Shown one piece after another: positions 53,766 through 64,000 of a stretch of DNA of 64,000 nucleotides. The number at the start of each line of letters is the position of its first letter. Within the stretch, counting starts at the first letter, position 1. Made by a program: the position numbers and the translations under genes. Origin of the DNA: Candidatus Protochlamydia sp. (GTDB lineage: Bacteria > Chlamydiota > Chlamydiia > Chlamydiales > Parachlamydiaceae); the NCBI GenBank assembly GCA_013695355.1, contig JACDAQ010000026.1:155796-219795 (forward strand), given 5' to 3'. The notes under the pieces are model-generated. The model was not told where the DNA came from. It saw only the letters and a list, made by a program, of their open reading frames with translations, and made no database searches.

Positions 53766-55130
53766 TTAAATAGGATAGAGGACACCAATCACATGATTTC
53801 TGAATAAGCCCAAAGTGACATAACCTAAATGGCAATTGAGCAAAATTTCCTGGCCGTTCTTATTTCTGGCTAGCAAACGGATTTGACATTCTAAAGCGGT
53901 ATTTAGGTGGTTCAAGCCTCGTCTCCAGTCAGAAAGGCCTTCATGGATAATCTGAGAAAAATTTGAAATGAATTGGTCCGGACTCCAGCCTAAAAGCGTT
54001 TTTGACTGTTGGTTGGTAAAAATAAGTTTGTGGTCTTTTTGAGAATAAATAAGGATCAAAGCCTCTTTTTCATTTCGCAGCCCGTCATAGAGCCTTCTTT
54101 GATCGATGGCATAGTTTGATGAGGAGAATTCCCTGTAGCGAGAGGCTTCATTGCTGTAGTAATTGGCCCCTGTAAATTTTTGTGCCATCGCGACACATTT
54201 TTTTAAAAGATCATTTCCCTCTAACGGTGTTCTGATCATCTTCTCCAAATACACAGGCTCCATTATTTCGACAGATGAAGAATGCGATATATCTGGAGGT
54301 TGATCTGCAGGAGAGCCCGCACTTTTTTCTCGATAGCTTGTTTGAATTTTCTTCTGTGGAATAATTTCGGATTCGTGCAAATATAAAAGGGTTTTTATCT
54401 CATAGCTAAGGTCATGGATCTTTGTATCAAGCTGGAAAATTTGATCCTGCCTTTTTTCCATTTCACCTCTTTGATCTTCAATCATCTGTTGCAAAGAATT
54501 AATTTGAAGTTGTTTTTGCTTCAACTGTTCTTCTGTAAATACTTTGTAGTCGCTAAAATCTTGCAAGCTTTGTTGAACTTTTAATTGAATCTGCTCATTT
54601 TCTACTTTTAAATTTCTATTTTCTTCTTCTTTAATTTGAAGATCGTCATAAATTTGGATTTTCTCATCCTGAGATTCTTTTAAGGCAGTTTCTAAGAGAT
54701 TTAATTGCTTGGTTTGATCTTTTACAGGAGTGATACCATTTTCGGGTATCTCTTCGAAAGCTAAAGAGGGATCTAAGGAAGTCACCTTATTCTCTTTGTC
54801 TTGATAATAATCAAGATTTTCAATGGGTTGTAAAAAGCCCTCATTTTCATTCATTTCCTTCACGTTTTTTTCCCAGTAAAATAAAATGAGGATAAGAATG
54901 AGGGAAGAACATGCAATTAATAATAGGCCGCAGCAAAGAATAAGCCAGCTTTTGAAAGGGGGCATTAATCGAATGCTATAGCTAGCAAAAAAAAGGAGGG
55001 GGAGTAAATATAAAATCAGAATTGCCCCAGAAAGAAATTGCCTATTGTTTTTAAATTTCATGGGATGTTTTTGCTGGTGCCTCTTCAAAATTGCGTTAAG
55101 CCTGTTTTGATAAGATTTTGCGAAATACAA
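53766..55130 (-). CDS. Membrane protein with coiled coil and C-terminal PAS domain
   Basis: 454 residues. Two membrane spans lie near 33-52 and 60-84. A long coiled coil covers about 140-245 (NLLETALKESQDEKIQIYDD and on). A PAS domain follows at about 345-454 (LILIYSQKDHKLIFTNQQSK, LLGWSPDQF). No kinase or output domain follows, so it may signal by protein contact. I do not recognise a named family. It is divergent from the wzm gene with 195 bases between. Confidence 0.7.
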   Translation of the reverse strand: MYFAKSYQNRLNAILKRHQQKHPMKFKNNRQFLSGAILILYLLPLLFFASYSIRLMPPFKSWLILCCGLLLIACSSLILILILFYWEKNVKEMNENEGFLQPIENLDYYQDKENKVTSLDPSLAFEEIPENGITPVKDQTKQLNLLETALKESQDEKIQIYDDLQIKEEENRNLKVENEQIQLKVQQSLQDFSDYKVFTEEQLKQKQLQINSLQQMIEDQRGEMEKRQDQIFQLDTKIHDLSYEIKTLLYLHESEIIPQKKIQTSYREKSAGSPADQPPDISHSSSVEIMEPVYLEKMIRTPLEGNDLLKKCVAMAQKFTGANYYSNEASRYREFSSSNYAIDQRRLYDGLRNEKEALILIYSQKDHKLIFTNQQSKTLLGWSPDQFISNFSQIIHEGLSDWRRGLNHLNTALECQIRLLARNKNGQEILLNCHLGYVTLGLFRNHVIGVLYPI

Positions 55131-55325
55131 AAAAATTAAAATCTAAAATATACACTTAGGTATAAATTGAACGTTCCGCGTACCTTATCTAAAACTCGCG
55201 ATATGTTATCGTACTTTGGGTTTTAAGTTGAAGTCTATTCTTACCCTTGTTATCTTTTTCACAGCCTCTTCGGGGATGCAACAAAGTCTTTTGATGCTGC
55301 AAACACTAAAAAATTAAATTTAATT

Positions 55326-56162
55326 ATGTCAAATAAAAAAAATGATAGTTTTATCATTATTGAATCAAATAGAGTTCAAAAAGAATATTTGAAAGATTTA
55401 TTCCGTTATCGGGAGTTATTTTATTTTTTTGCCTGGAGGGACATTTTAGTCCGCTATAAACAAACGTTTTTAGGAATTATTTGGGCTTTGATCCGTCCTT
55501 TGCTGAATATGGCTGTTTTTGCTTTTGTTTTTGGAAAAGTCGCTAATTTGGCCACTGATCAGGTTAGCTATCCATTATTTGTGCTGGCCGGCATGGTCCC
55601 GTGGCAGCTTTTTGCCAATTGCCTTGTAGAAACAAGTAACAGTTTGATCAATAACGCTCCTATGATCTCAAAGGTCTACTTCCCACGCATGATCCTGCCA
55701 ATTAGCTATATTTTAGTAAATTTTATCGATTTTCTCATTAGCCTTTGCCTGCTATTTTTTCTTTTTATTATTACGGGCGCGCCATGGCATGCGACTCTTT
55801 TTTTTCTGCCGCTCTTTATGATCTCAACGTTGTTTCTTTGTTTAGGAACAAGTTTATGGATGGCGGCAATAACAGTCCGTTTCCGGGACTTTCGTTTTAT
55901 TGTACCCTTTGTAGTCCAATTTGGGATGTTTATTTCTCCGGTGGGCTATGGTAGTTTTCTTGTTCCTGAGCCGTGGCGCTGGCTCTATTTTCTCAACCCG
56001 ATGGCCGGAATTATTGAAGGTTTTCGATGGTGCTGCTTAGGGATTTATCATCCCGACCTTCCTATCGCCCTAACAATTTCCTGCTCAATTAGTGCAGTGC
56101 TTTTTGTTACAGGTTTTCGTTATTTTCGTAAAATGGAACGCATCTTTGCAGATATTATTTAG
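55326..56162 (+). CDS. wzm: ABC-2 type permease for polysaccharide export
   Basis: 278 residues with six membrane spans. The N-terminal block FAWRDILVRYKQTFLGIIWA then LIRPLLNMAVFAFVFGKV is typical of Wzm/KpsM/TagG permeases. The ISPVGY region and C-terminal NPMAGIIEGFRW are also family marks. With the ATPase 6 bases downstream it exports lipid-linked polysaccharide, perhaps an O-antigen or capsule-like chain. Direct pairing with wzt is unambiguous. Confidence 0.93.
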   Translation: MSNKKNDSFIIIESNRVQKEYLKDLFRYRELFYFFAWRDILVRYKQTFLGIIWALIRPLLNMAVFAFVFGKVANLATDQVSYPLFVLAGMVPWQLFANCLVETSNSLINNAPMISKVYFPRMILPISYILVNFIDFLISLCLLFFLFIITGAPWHATLFFLPLFMISTLFLCLGTSLWMAAITVRFRDFRFIVPFVVQFGMFISPVGYGSFLVPEPWRWLYFLNPMAGIIEGFRWCCLGIYHPDLPIALTISCSISAVLFVTGFRYFRKMERIFADII

Positions 56163-56168
56163 GAATTT

Positions 56169-57416
56169 ATGAATATTGTTGAAATAGAGAATCTTTCTAA
56201 AAAATATTTGATTATGCATGAGAGGCAAAATCCCTACGCCTCTTTAAAAGAAATTTTATCAGATTGGATCAGACAGGTCCCCAATCGATTGTTGCGGCGC
56301 GGGCACTCAAACTCTGATTCTCCATGTGAAGAATTTTGGGCTTTAAAAGATATTAATCTGTCCATTCAGCAAGGGGATAAGATCGCTCTTTTAGGCAGGA
56401 ATGGCGCTGGAAAATCGACCTTTTTAAAACTACTTTCACGGATCACTGAACCGACCACAGGAAGGATGAAAATCCGGGGGCGTGTTTCGAGTTTGCTGGA
56501 AGTTGGCACAGGCTTTCATCCCGATCTGACCGGCAGGGAAAATATTTTGCTCAATGGGGCAATTATGGGAATGAGCTATCGGGAAATGAAGCGAAAATTT
56601 GATGAAATTGTCGATTTTGCTGATATTGAAAAATTTTTAGATACCCCCATTAAACGTTATTCTAGCGGCATGTTTATGCGGCTCGGCTTTGCCATTGCTG
56701 CCCATTTGGATTCAGATTTATTGATAGTAGATGAAGTACTGGCAGTGGGAGATGCGCAATTTCAGGAAAAATGCCTCAAAAAAATGAATGAAATAGGATC
56801 ACAGGGGAGCACAGTCCTGTTTGTAAGCCATAATATCAATTCTGTGCTTTCCTTATGCAATAAGGGGATTTTTCTTGAAAAGGGGGAATTAAAAGCATTT
56901 GAACCCATTGAGCAGTGTGTTAGCCGGTACGTGCGGAGCTGTCCTGTCGCTGGGTTGGCCTGGGAAGGGAATGCAGGAGATGAGCATATCCGGATCTTTC
57001 AGACGCTCCTAACATCACCCAGTTCTGATACAGGCTTTTTTTATCAAGGGGAGCAGACCTGCCTGCAAATCAATTTTGAAGTGACCAAACCTCACCCTGA
57101 CCTGATCCTTGGATTTACAATACTAAATTCGCGCAATCATTCGATTGCACGCTCCCGTTTATGCGATCATCACGAACACCATCAGATTGTATTGAAACCA
57201 GGCACGCACAGGATGGCATTTCCTTTAGATTTAAGCCTGTTTCATCCTGGCGAATATCAGATTAAGATGGAATGTTCGCTCTTAAACAAGAAAAAAATAT
57301 TGCAAGACGATATTTTGCTTAAATTTGCTGTCTGTTCAGAAAACAAGCATATCAAATATGAGCTTGGTACCGAAAAAGACGGGATCAGCCTCGGCAACCG
57401 CTGGAGTCTTACTTAA
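56169..57416 (+). CDS. wzt: ABC ATPase for polysaccharide export with C-terminal Wzt-like domain
   Basis: 415 residues. Walker A is ALLGRNGAGKSTFLKLLS (about 75-92), the signature is RYSSGMFMRLGFAIA, Walker B LLIVDEVLAVGD, and the His-switch is FVSHN. After about residue 260 comes a beta-sandwich domain (FEVTKPHPDLILGFTILNS) like the carbohydrate-binding C-terminus of Wzt, which recognises the chain end. So the exported polymer is probably a terminated O-antigen-like chain. It follows wzm by 6 bases. Confidence 0.94.
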   Translation: MNIVEIENLSKKYLIMHERQNPYASLKEILSDWIRQVPNRLLRRGHSNSDSPCEEFWALKDINLSIQQGDKIALLGRNGAGKSTFLKLLSRITEPTTGRMKIRGRVSSLLEVGTGFHPDLTGRENILLNGAIMGMSYREMKRKFDEIVDFADIEKFLDTPIKRYSSGMFMRLGFAIAAHLDSDLLIVDEVLAVGDAQFQEKCLKKMNEIGSQGSTVLFVSHNINSVLSLCNKGIFLEKGELKAFEPIEQCVSRYVRSCPVAGLAWEGNAGDEHIRIFQTLLTSPSSDTGFFYQGEQTCLQINFEVTKPHPDLILGFTILNSRNHSIARSRLCDHHEHHQIVLKPGTHRMAFPLDLSLFHPGEYQIKMECSLLNKKKILQDDILLKFAVCSENKHIKYELGTEKDGISLGNRWSLT

Positions 57417-57526
57417 AATAAATATTTTGTTGCCTTTTTGAAGGATTGATAATAGAATTAGTCTTAAATCTTCTTTTTAGTCATAGTATACTTTACTTAA
57501 AACAGAATTATAAGAATAATGGGGTT

Positions 57527-59004
57527 ATGAGAATACCTAAAGACGAGCTTATTTCCATTCTAACACCATTTAACCCTTGGTGGAAAAAAGAATCTGTTCC
57601 AGATCTTCCACTTTGGAAAAGATCTTTTTTCATGAATTATTGAATTGGGTGGTCAAGCCTCCTGCACATCGTGCGGTAATGCTTTCCGGTCCGCGGCAAG
57701 TGGGAAAAACCACTTTACTACTTCAAATAATTGATGAGCTTATTAAAGGCGGCGTTCCCTCTGCAAATATTTTATATGCTACCTTTGACCACCCCATTTT
57801 TAAACTTGCTGGACTTGATGCTGTTTTAGAAGCATGGCGTGAACTTGAACCCAAGGCAGAAGGGGCTGAATATCTTTTTTTAGATGAAGCTCAGTTTATA
57901 CGAGATTTCGGAACATGGACCAAACATCAAATAGATTTTTTTAAACATAGAAGGATTGTATTTACCGGGTCAGCTATGCCACTTATTAATTCCGGAGAAG
58001 AATCCGGAGTGGGCAGATGGCTTACATTACAACTTTCTACTCTATCCTTTTATGAATATCTACAAATTAAAAAAATTTCTCTTCCTAATGTTCCAAAAAT
58101 TTCTCAAATTACAGATTTATTCAAAGCCTCTAAATCTGTAATTTCTCACATTTCAAGTGTAACTCAAGCTCTAATTGGACATTTTCACGAATACCTTGTT
58201 AGAGGCGGCTTCCCTCAAACAGCCCTAGTAGAAAGTATCCCGCAGGCTCAGCGTCTCTTAAGAGAAGACATCATAGATAAAGTACTAAAAAGAGACATGA
58301 CAGCTATTTTTGGTGTCCGTAGAGTTTTAGAATTGGAACAGACATTTATTTATCTCTGTATGCATGATGGCGGGATTCAGGATCTTCAAACCCTTAGCAG
58401 TAATTTAGGAATTACAAAACAAACTGTTCAGAATTTCATAAACCTTTTAGAATTGACTCATCTTTTATACAAACTCCCTCCATATGGTTATGGAAAAGAA
58501 ATCCTACGCGCTCGGTATAAATTATATTTAGCTGATCCTGCTATGGCTCCTGCAATCCTCATGAAAGGTAAAACAATTTTAGAAAATCCAAAAGCTTTAG
58601 GGATGTCTGTAGAAACCGCTGTTTTTTCTCATTTAAAAGCCCATAGCGCAACGAACCATGCACGTTTCTCTTATTGGAAAGACCCTAAAAATAAAGAACT
58701 TGATTTGGTTATTGAAATCTCAGATAAATTAATTCCGATAGAAGTTAAACATGAATCGCAGCCTATAACTGCTAGAGATGTTCAAGGACTAATTAATTTT
58801 TGCAAAGAAAGAAAAACAATTCCATTTGGCTATGTTTTAACAAAAACAGCTCAAGATATCGGATTGCTTGAATCAAATAATAATCTGATATCAACTCAAA
58901 TCATGCGGATTCCCGCCGCTATCTTTTGCTATTGGCTTGGCGAATCAGAAATTGTCGGAAAAAGTATTCTTGTAGATGAGAATTCAAAAAACTCAGATTA
59001 TTAA
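57527..59004 (+). pseudogene. AAA/DUF4143-family ATPase, frameshifted at a T6 run
   Basis: ATG 57527 starts RIPKDELISILTPFNPWW and WKRSFF, then the frame breaks at TTTTTT (57625-57630). One extra T joins it to FHELLNWVV and the rest (57577 frame, to 59004). Together about 490 residues. The Walker A is SGPRQVGKTTLLLQ, the Walker B YLFLDEAQFIRD, and the C-terminal DUF4143 nuclease-like part ends with IEISDKLIPIEVKHE. Members are ATPases of unknown role, often in mobile or defence regions. The downstream 475-residue frame (start 57577) might still be translated. A relic of a relative lies at 42041-42173. Confidence 0.8.
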
Positions 59005-60320
59005 TAAACTTTAAGCAGCAGCTCATGTTTTTCTTCGCGTCGGGCAGACTCATATTCAAGTCCAGCGGCAAAAAAGAAAAAGCTCATGGTCTTATAGGCC
59101 AGATAGGCATCAAAGAAAATCATATTGATCGCAAAAGCGATCGTCATCCACTTCAATTGCCGGTTGATCCGGTAAATTGACGCAAAAAAATTCCAAAATA
59201 AAACTGTTCCGATGAGTCCATACTCTACAATAATTCGAAGAATACCTCCATCTAATGCCGACCAAGCAAATCCTGGGCCCAGCCCTTGCAAATAAGCTTC
59301 GGGATGGGTGACAAAAACTTTTACCACGTAAACCCACTTGTGAATACGCATCCACCAGCTCATATCAAATTCATTTGATTCGATTACTTCATTTCCCACA
59401 GGGTTTTTCTTCATGTCGATTTTATCCCAGACAATTTCGGCCAACTCGACGTTTTTCATCGAAAGAAGGCTTAAACTTCGGCTGTAAACAGCATCTGTCT
59501 GCGTGATAAAAAATCCTACCGAACCTATGACGAGGGGAATAATAATAAATGCAAATAGAATTGAACCGTTGGTTTTCCAGCTAAATTCCTCTTTTATTTT
59601 ACCCAAAAAACAAACGCACAATGCCACAATCGAAATACGGTTGCCTGTAAAAACGACAAAGATTCCAAATAAAGCAAAAAGAAAATAGGGATAGCTTTTA
59701 CGTAGAACGTGACGGGCGAGGGGTGAAGTAAACAAATTGATTAAACGGGATTCAGTTGGATTGTAAAGCATATAGCAAAATAGAAGATTGAGCAGCAAGC
59801 CCATTTCTGATGGAAAGGAGGCAATTCCCTGCACTCTTGTAGAGACATCCTCGCTGTATCCAGCGATGCTAACCCCTCCTGCCAAATTTAATTTTTGCAG
59901 GGTCATTAATAAAAAATTCCAAATAAAGAAAATTTTTATTAGAAGTTTTCCGCAGTCAAACCGAAAGGCTAAAGCACCGAGATAGAAGAAAAGAAAATAC
60001 TCAAGCAGGCGGACAGCATAAAAAATTTTGGCATCCATATGCAAGGATCCAGCTGAAACGAGCACCCGGTTCGATAGGAATGATATAATGGAAAAAACTG
60101 TGAGGGTAAGAATCCATCCCTCAATCTTATAAAGAGGCTTGCGTAGCAAGGTATGGCAAAAGAAAAAAAGGGCGCCAAATAAAAACAGGAAAAAATCATC
60201 AATTCGCAAACCTGCGGTTTCTGAGCCAAGACTTATAATATTAATTTTTGGAAGCAGCAGCAAGGGCAGGCTGAATAAAAGGATGAAAGTAGAAAGTTTT
60301 CGGTCGAAGAAATTAACCAT
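59001..60320 (-). CDS. O-antigen ligase/polymerase-like membrane protein
   Basis: 439 residues with about eleven membrane spans and a large extracytoplasmic loop near 275-345. The loop and following LQGLGPGFAWSALDGGILRI then VEYGLIG is the conserved Wzy_C/O-antigen ligase (WaaL or Wzy) pattern. It may polymerise or ligate the exported polysaccharide. It is on the opposite strand to its neighbours, convergent with the AAA ATPase (four-base overlap) and divergent from the Wza-like gene (about 120 bases). Confidence 0.82.
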   Translation of the reverse strand: MVNFFDRKLSTFILLFSLPLLLLPKINIISLGSETAGLRIDDFFLFLFGALFFFCHTLLRKPLYKIEGWILTLTVFSIISFLSNRVLVSAGSLHMDAKIFYAVRLLEYFLFFYLGALAFRFDCGKLLIKIFFIWNFLLMTLQKLNLAGGVSIAGYSEDVSTRVQGIASFPSEMGLLLNLLFCYMLYNPTESRLINLFTSPLARHVLRKSYPYFLFALFGIFVVFTGNRISIVALCVCFLGKIKEEFSWKTNGSILFAFIIIPLVIGSVGFFITQTDAVYSRSLSLLSMKNVELAEIVWDKIDMKKNPVGNEVIESNEFDMSWWMRIHKWVYVVKVFVTHPEAYLQGLGPGFAWSALDGGILRIIVEYGLIGTVLFWNFFASIYRINRQLKWMTIAFAINMIFFDAYLAYKTMSFFFFAAGLEYESARREEKHELLLKVY

Positions 60321-60443
60321 AGGGAATGATTAAATCACAATTTTTCAATCTTAGAAAGTCAAAAGTCGAAAAAAACTTCCGATTTAATGGAAAATAAGCA
60401 AGAATCTGAGTCAAAAATTTCTGTTTTCTTTAACGGTCTAATA

Positions 60444-61490
60444 ATGAAATATTTAATTGTTCCTTTTTTGCTCCTTCTCTCATCTCTATGCTCCTGCTCA
60501 CGCCCCTGCTACCACTACGATCTTTTTGGAGCCGATGAATTTGTGATCGATTCTTATAAGATCCGCCAAGGAAAACTTGCCATATTAGATATGGAAGGGA
60601 TCGACTTAGGGGACCTTTCATGCGAGGCCATGGAGGAATATCAGGATGTGATCTCAGAAGATGATATCCTAAATATCGCCGTCTATCATCCCAAAAGACG
60701 GGATTTAATGGAATCGATCCAATTTATTAATGAAAGAATTGGTTTTCGGGTTACGGAGGGTTTTGTCAACCTGCCCGATATTCCTCCGATCGAAGTGGGA
60801 GGATTAACGCTTGAAGAGGCTAAACAGCGCATGGAGATCTGTTATAGGGAGCATATTCAGGACATAGAAGTTTTTTTAAATTATCGGACCAGGCTTTCCA
60901 GAAAAGTTGAGCTCACTGGAGCTGTAGGTACCCCGCTTATTCCAGTGGATGGGAAAATACGTCTTTATGAAGTTTTAGCTTTAGCCAAAGTGCCTAATAA
61001 TGCCAATTTTTTTAAAAGTTATGTTGTAAGAAATGATCAGCAGCTTCCAATCGATATTTATAAATTGATGAATCTTGGCGATATGAGCCATAATATTGTC
61101 ATGCATGGTGGGGATAAAATCTTTATTGCTGATCCAAGCGACGCCACCGTTATGGTGATGGGGGAAGTTGGCCTTCCCAGAGCTGTCAATCTGCCTTACG
61201 GTTTTATGTCATTAAGGGAAGCATTGGTTAGTGCCGGAGGAATTCCATTTACCGGTAATCGGGATTGCATCCATATCATCCGGGGAAATTTGCAAAATCC
61301 TAAAATATACGTACTTTCCTGGGATCATATTGTGCACCTCCCAAATGACAGCTTGCTGTTAATGCCAGGCGATACTGTGTATGTTTCCGAGAAGCCTATC
61401 ACACAATGGAACCGATTTATTGATCAGCTACTGCCTAGCTGCGTTGGCATGCAGGCTGCCTATGGTACCTATCGATTGATAAGGGGATAA
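60444..61490 (+). CDS. Wza-like outer-membrane polysaccharide export lipoprotein
   Basis: 348 residues from ATG 60444, which starts a lipoprotein signal (YLIVPFLLLLSSLCSCSR); an in-frame ATG at 60387 adds 19 polar residues and is unlikely. Polysaccharide-export domain at about 65-150 (SEDDILNIAVYHPKR; GFVNLPDIPPIEVGGLTLEE), two SLBB-type repeats (about 150-310), and a C-terminal amphipathic helix region (QWNRFIDQLLPS) typical of the Wza barrel. It forms a channel across the outer membrane. The Wzc-like gene follows by 12 bases. Confidence 0.88.
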   Translation: MKYLIVPFLLLLSSLCSCSRPCYHYDLFGADEFVIDSYKIRQGKLAILDMEGIDLGDLSCEAMEEYQDVISEDDILNIAVYHPKRRDLMESIQFINERIGFRVTEGFVNLPDIPPIEVGGLTLEEAKQRMEICYREHIQDIEVFLNYRTRLSRKVELTGAVGTPLIPVDGKIRLYEVLALAKVPNNANFFKSYVVRNDQQLPIDIYKLMNLGDMSHNIVMHGGDKIFIADPSDATVMVMGEVGLPRAVNLPYGFMSLREALVSAGGIPFTGNRDCIHIIRGNLQNPKIYVLSWDHIVHLPNDSLLLMPGDTVYVSEKPITQWNRFIDQLLPSCVGMQAAYGTYRLIRG

Positions 61491-61502
61491 AAAAGGATGC
61501 AA

Positions 61503-63917
61503 ATGGACAAGAAAAAAAATGGAGAAGAAAAACTTCTCATCACATTTTCAGATATCATTACCCTCTTTAAACAATCTAAATTCCGGATTATGCGCTGGGC
61601 AGTCTATTTAGGTGTATTAGGAGCACTATTTGCCCTTATTCAACCTATCCGGTACCGTGCAGAGGCTACTTTCAGGGAAAAAAGCATGAAATCGGGCGGC
61701 GTATCAAATTCAATTCTTCAGCTATTTGGCAGCCAGGGTTCGGGAAGTCAGGAACATGAAGCAACCTCTTTGATTAAATCGCGTAAAATTATGCAGGAGG
61801 TAATCGAAAAATTACACTTGCAAGCCACTATAGAGCAAAAATGCAAGGAGGAGCATTTGACCCAGAGAATACGCCGAAATTTGAAGATTTCTTTAGCCTC
61901 TTTTACCCAGTCTCCTCAGCCTGTTTTAGAGGATCCCTCCTGCGTTATAAAGATCGATGCTCTTGAGTATAATGGTGAAATCCCCCTCAATTTTCTTGTC
62001 GATTTGAAAGAAAGGGGAATATTTGAAGTACATGACGGGCGTGATTATAAGATCATCTATGGCAAAGGGCGGCTTGGAGTTCCATTCAAAATTGAGCATT
62101 TAAATTTCACCTTGATCGCTGAAAAAGAAGGCCCAGTCGATCCGCAGCTTTTTTCTTTGAAAATCTTGCCAATGAAAGACACCGCCAACCAATTATGTAA
62201 AATTCTTCAAATTGAAAATGAAAAGACCGATAAAGGGGTTTTAAAACTATTTTTTGATCACCGTAACAGGCAAAAAGCAACTGATTTTGTTAACCATACT
62301 ATGGATTGCTATCAAAATTATCTTAAAGCCAACCATGACAAAATCGCTCGAATGCAGCTCGATTATTTGCATTTACGCCAATCTGAGCTAGCATCCAATT
62401 TAAATACCATCATGCAGAAGCATGCCAGCTTTTTGGCCAATGATTTATATAATTCCGGCTTTATTGATTCTGATAAAGAAATGGATTTTTTGGCAAAAAG
62501 CCAGCACGAGTACAGGGAAAAATTATTGAAAAATGAGCTTGAGATCAAGCGTCTTGAAAATCTACAACCCAATACTATTTTTGATAATGAAAAGGGATTC
62601 GGGGATGCGCCTCTGATTAATACAATTTTAATCGGTATCCGAGAACTCAAGCAGCGGAGGGATGGTTTAGAAATTGAAATCCAAAAAAAGGGGGCTTCAC
62701 GCAGCGATGACCTTCGTCAATCATTTGATAATCAAATCAGAGAATTGGAAGAAGTTCAGGATTATACCGCTGATCTGCAGGATACTATCGACCGTTTTCA
62801 CCAACACTTGCCCCCGAATCCTTCCGCCCTTTTGAATGATCCCAGGTTTTTAATGAGAGGATGGTTCGACCGATTGGAAATTTTAGAGAGAACAGATCCG
62901 GTTGAATGGCAGAAGTCGAGAGAGAGCTTTCAATTTTATTTGAACAACATTGAACGTTTATTCAACGTACATGAAAAAATCCTGCTAGAGCGTTTGACGC
63001 ATCAGCAAAACCCGACCGGTGAATATCAGGGAGTCGATATAAGGGTAGCAGAAGAATTATATATCGATTATTCCAAAAGGCTCATCCAATTAGAATCCAC
63101 GATCAGGCAAAATCTTTTCTTTATCAAACAGATTGAAGAGCCCAATTTTGAAATAACTTCCTTGAGCTCTGAATTAAAGGATCCTATCAGTCAGGATATG
63201 ATTTTAAGGGCAAGCCAGCTTGTACTGACTTTAAAGGATCAAAATAATCAAAGTATTAAAGAGCAAGAGCGGTTAAAAGATGAACTTCACTTGCAAAGAA
63301 CTTTTTTAACATTGCATCTTCAGCAGATGGTCGAGCTCATGCAGTTAAATAAGGTCTTGATCGAAGAAAAAATCTTTGCCCTTCAGAATGTCAGCCTGGA
63401 ATTAATCCACCAAAATATTTCTTTGCAGGAAAATACTTTAATAGATTATGTCGAATCACGGCTCGAAAATTTAAGGCGCGAAAGGCAATTGATCAAACAG
63501 CACTTGAGGCAGATTCATAAGGAAATGGAGGGGCTTCCCAATAAGTGGATCGCTGAACAGCTCATCCAGCAGGAAGTTGCTACCAATCAGCTTATTGTTG
63601 AAGAAATTGCTAAAATGGTGGAGTCAAAAAATATTACCCATAATTTAGAAGTGATTCAGTCAGCTCCGATAGATATAGCCATTCCTCCGGTCCATCCCAT
63701 TGCCCCAAATCTTTTATTTTCCACTTTATTGGGAGGCTTTTTTGGCTGTTTAATGGGTTCTGGTCTGGTTTTAGGCTCGACTCTTAGAAAAGGGCTAAAA
63801 GCTTCTGCTGAGAATCTCAAATTAGCGGGGTATCACGTTTCCGGACATCTCTCTTCCTCTATCCCCTCGCTTCAGGGAGATAATTTAGAAACTTTACGCC
63901 GTTTGCATGGGTATATA
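61503..63917 (+). CDS. Wzc-like polysaccharide co-polymerase, partial (runs off the end)
   Basis: At least 805 codons, open in frame to the poly-G run. ATG 61503 is preferred because AAAAAAGG lies six bases upstream; ATG 61497 is too close. A first membrane span near 35-55 (RWAVYLGVLGALFALIQP), then a long, coiled-coil-rich periplasmic region (much longer than in E. coli Wzc), then a proline-rich segment IAIPPVHPIAPN and second membrane span (FSTLLGGFFGCLMGSGLVLG, about 735-755). What follows looks like the beginning of a tyrosine-kinase-type domain, cut off. It would work with the Wza-like protein. Confidence 0.85.

Positions 63918-64000
<83 letters not shown>

Overview
This 64 kb window is chromosomal DNA of an amoeba-associated member of the phylum Chlamydiae, most like Parachlamydiaceae or a relative. 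Evidence: gene runs recalled from Chlamydia trachomatis are present (lpdA-lipA; trpS-uvrB; the nifU/nifS/gpmA/rluB/birA/rodA neighbourhood). ThyX is a double-length protein of the chlamydial type, and several genes look like host-directed chlamydial genes (two F-box proteins, a MYND zinc finger, bilobed-hydrophobic Inc-like proteins). The assignment is inferred from gene content; no rRNA or tRNA gene was found. Base composition is moderately AT-rich, and the putative effectors and hypotheticals are clearly more AT-rich than the housekeeping genes.

Layout. 1-8 kb: a Phd/PIN toxin-antitoxin pair with a palindromic operator-promoter; a MoxR / DUF58 / BatD-like set split by a hydrolase gene and a palindromic repeat; an orphan PhoR-like sensor kinase. 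8-12.5 kb: lpdA, lipA, a HEAT-type protein, an exported DUF1796 protein. 12.8-20.7 kb: tandem-domain thyX, a HExxH membrane protein, a 613-aa unknown, an Rsm22-like methyltransferase, a pseudouridine synthase, gpmA. 20.9-25.7 kb: a NifS-like and NifU-like pair that lacks the residues needed for canonical Fe-S assembly, then birA and rodA. 26-29 kb: AT-rich unknown and membrane genes, including a frameshifted small gene and a membrane-anchored TraB/ChaN/EreA-like protein. 29-33.5 kb: tyrP-trpS-uvrB. 34.7-42 kb: an ABC1/UbiB kinase, a winged-helix-DUF6314 protein divergent from bioB, and a compact bioBFDA operon ending in a ferritin-like diiron-type protein. 42-45 kb: a second toxin-antitoxin pair, an exported kinase-like protein and a MYND protein. 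44.7-50 kb: dinG, rpoD and a CoiA-like gene. 50-55 kb: a decayed tandem duplicate beside an intact putative effector, two F-box genes and a PAS/coiled-coil membrane protein. 55.3-64 kb: a surface polysaccharide export locus (Wzm, Wzt, O-antigen ligase/polymerase-like, Wza-like, Wzc-like), interrupted by an AAA/DUF4143 ATPase that carries a homopolymer frameshift.

Intergenic regions are rich in non-coding palindromes. Three families occur in at least two copies each and one further 170-bp palindrome stands alone. Several gaps hold decayed gene relics, including a second DUF6314 fragment, a second DUF4143-ATPase fragment and the duplicated effector. The best candidates for undescribed biology are the diiron-type protein at the end of the biotin operon (a possible source of the missing pimelate-making step) with its divergent DUF6314 regulator, and the catalytically depleted NifS/NifU pair. 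The window ends in an 83-base poly-G run inside the Wzc-like gene, which is almost certainly an artefact.
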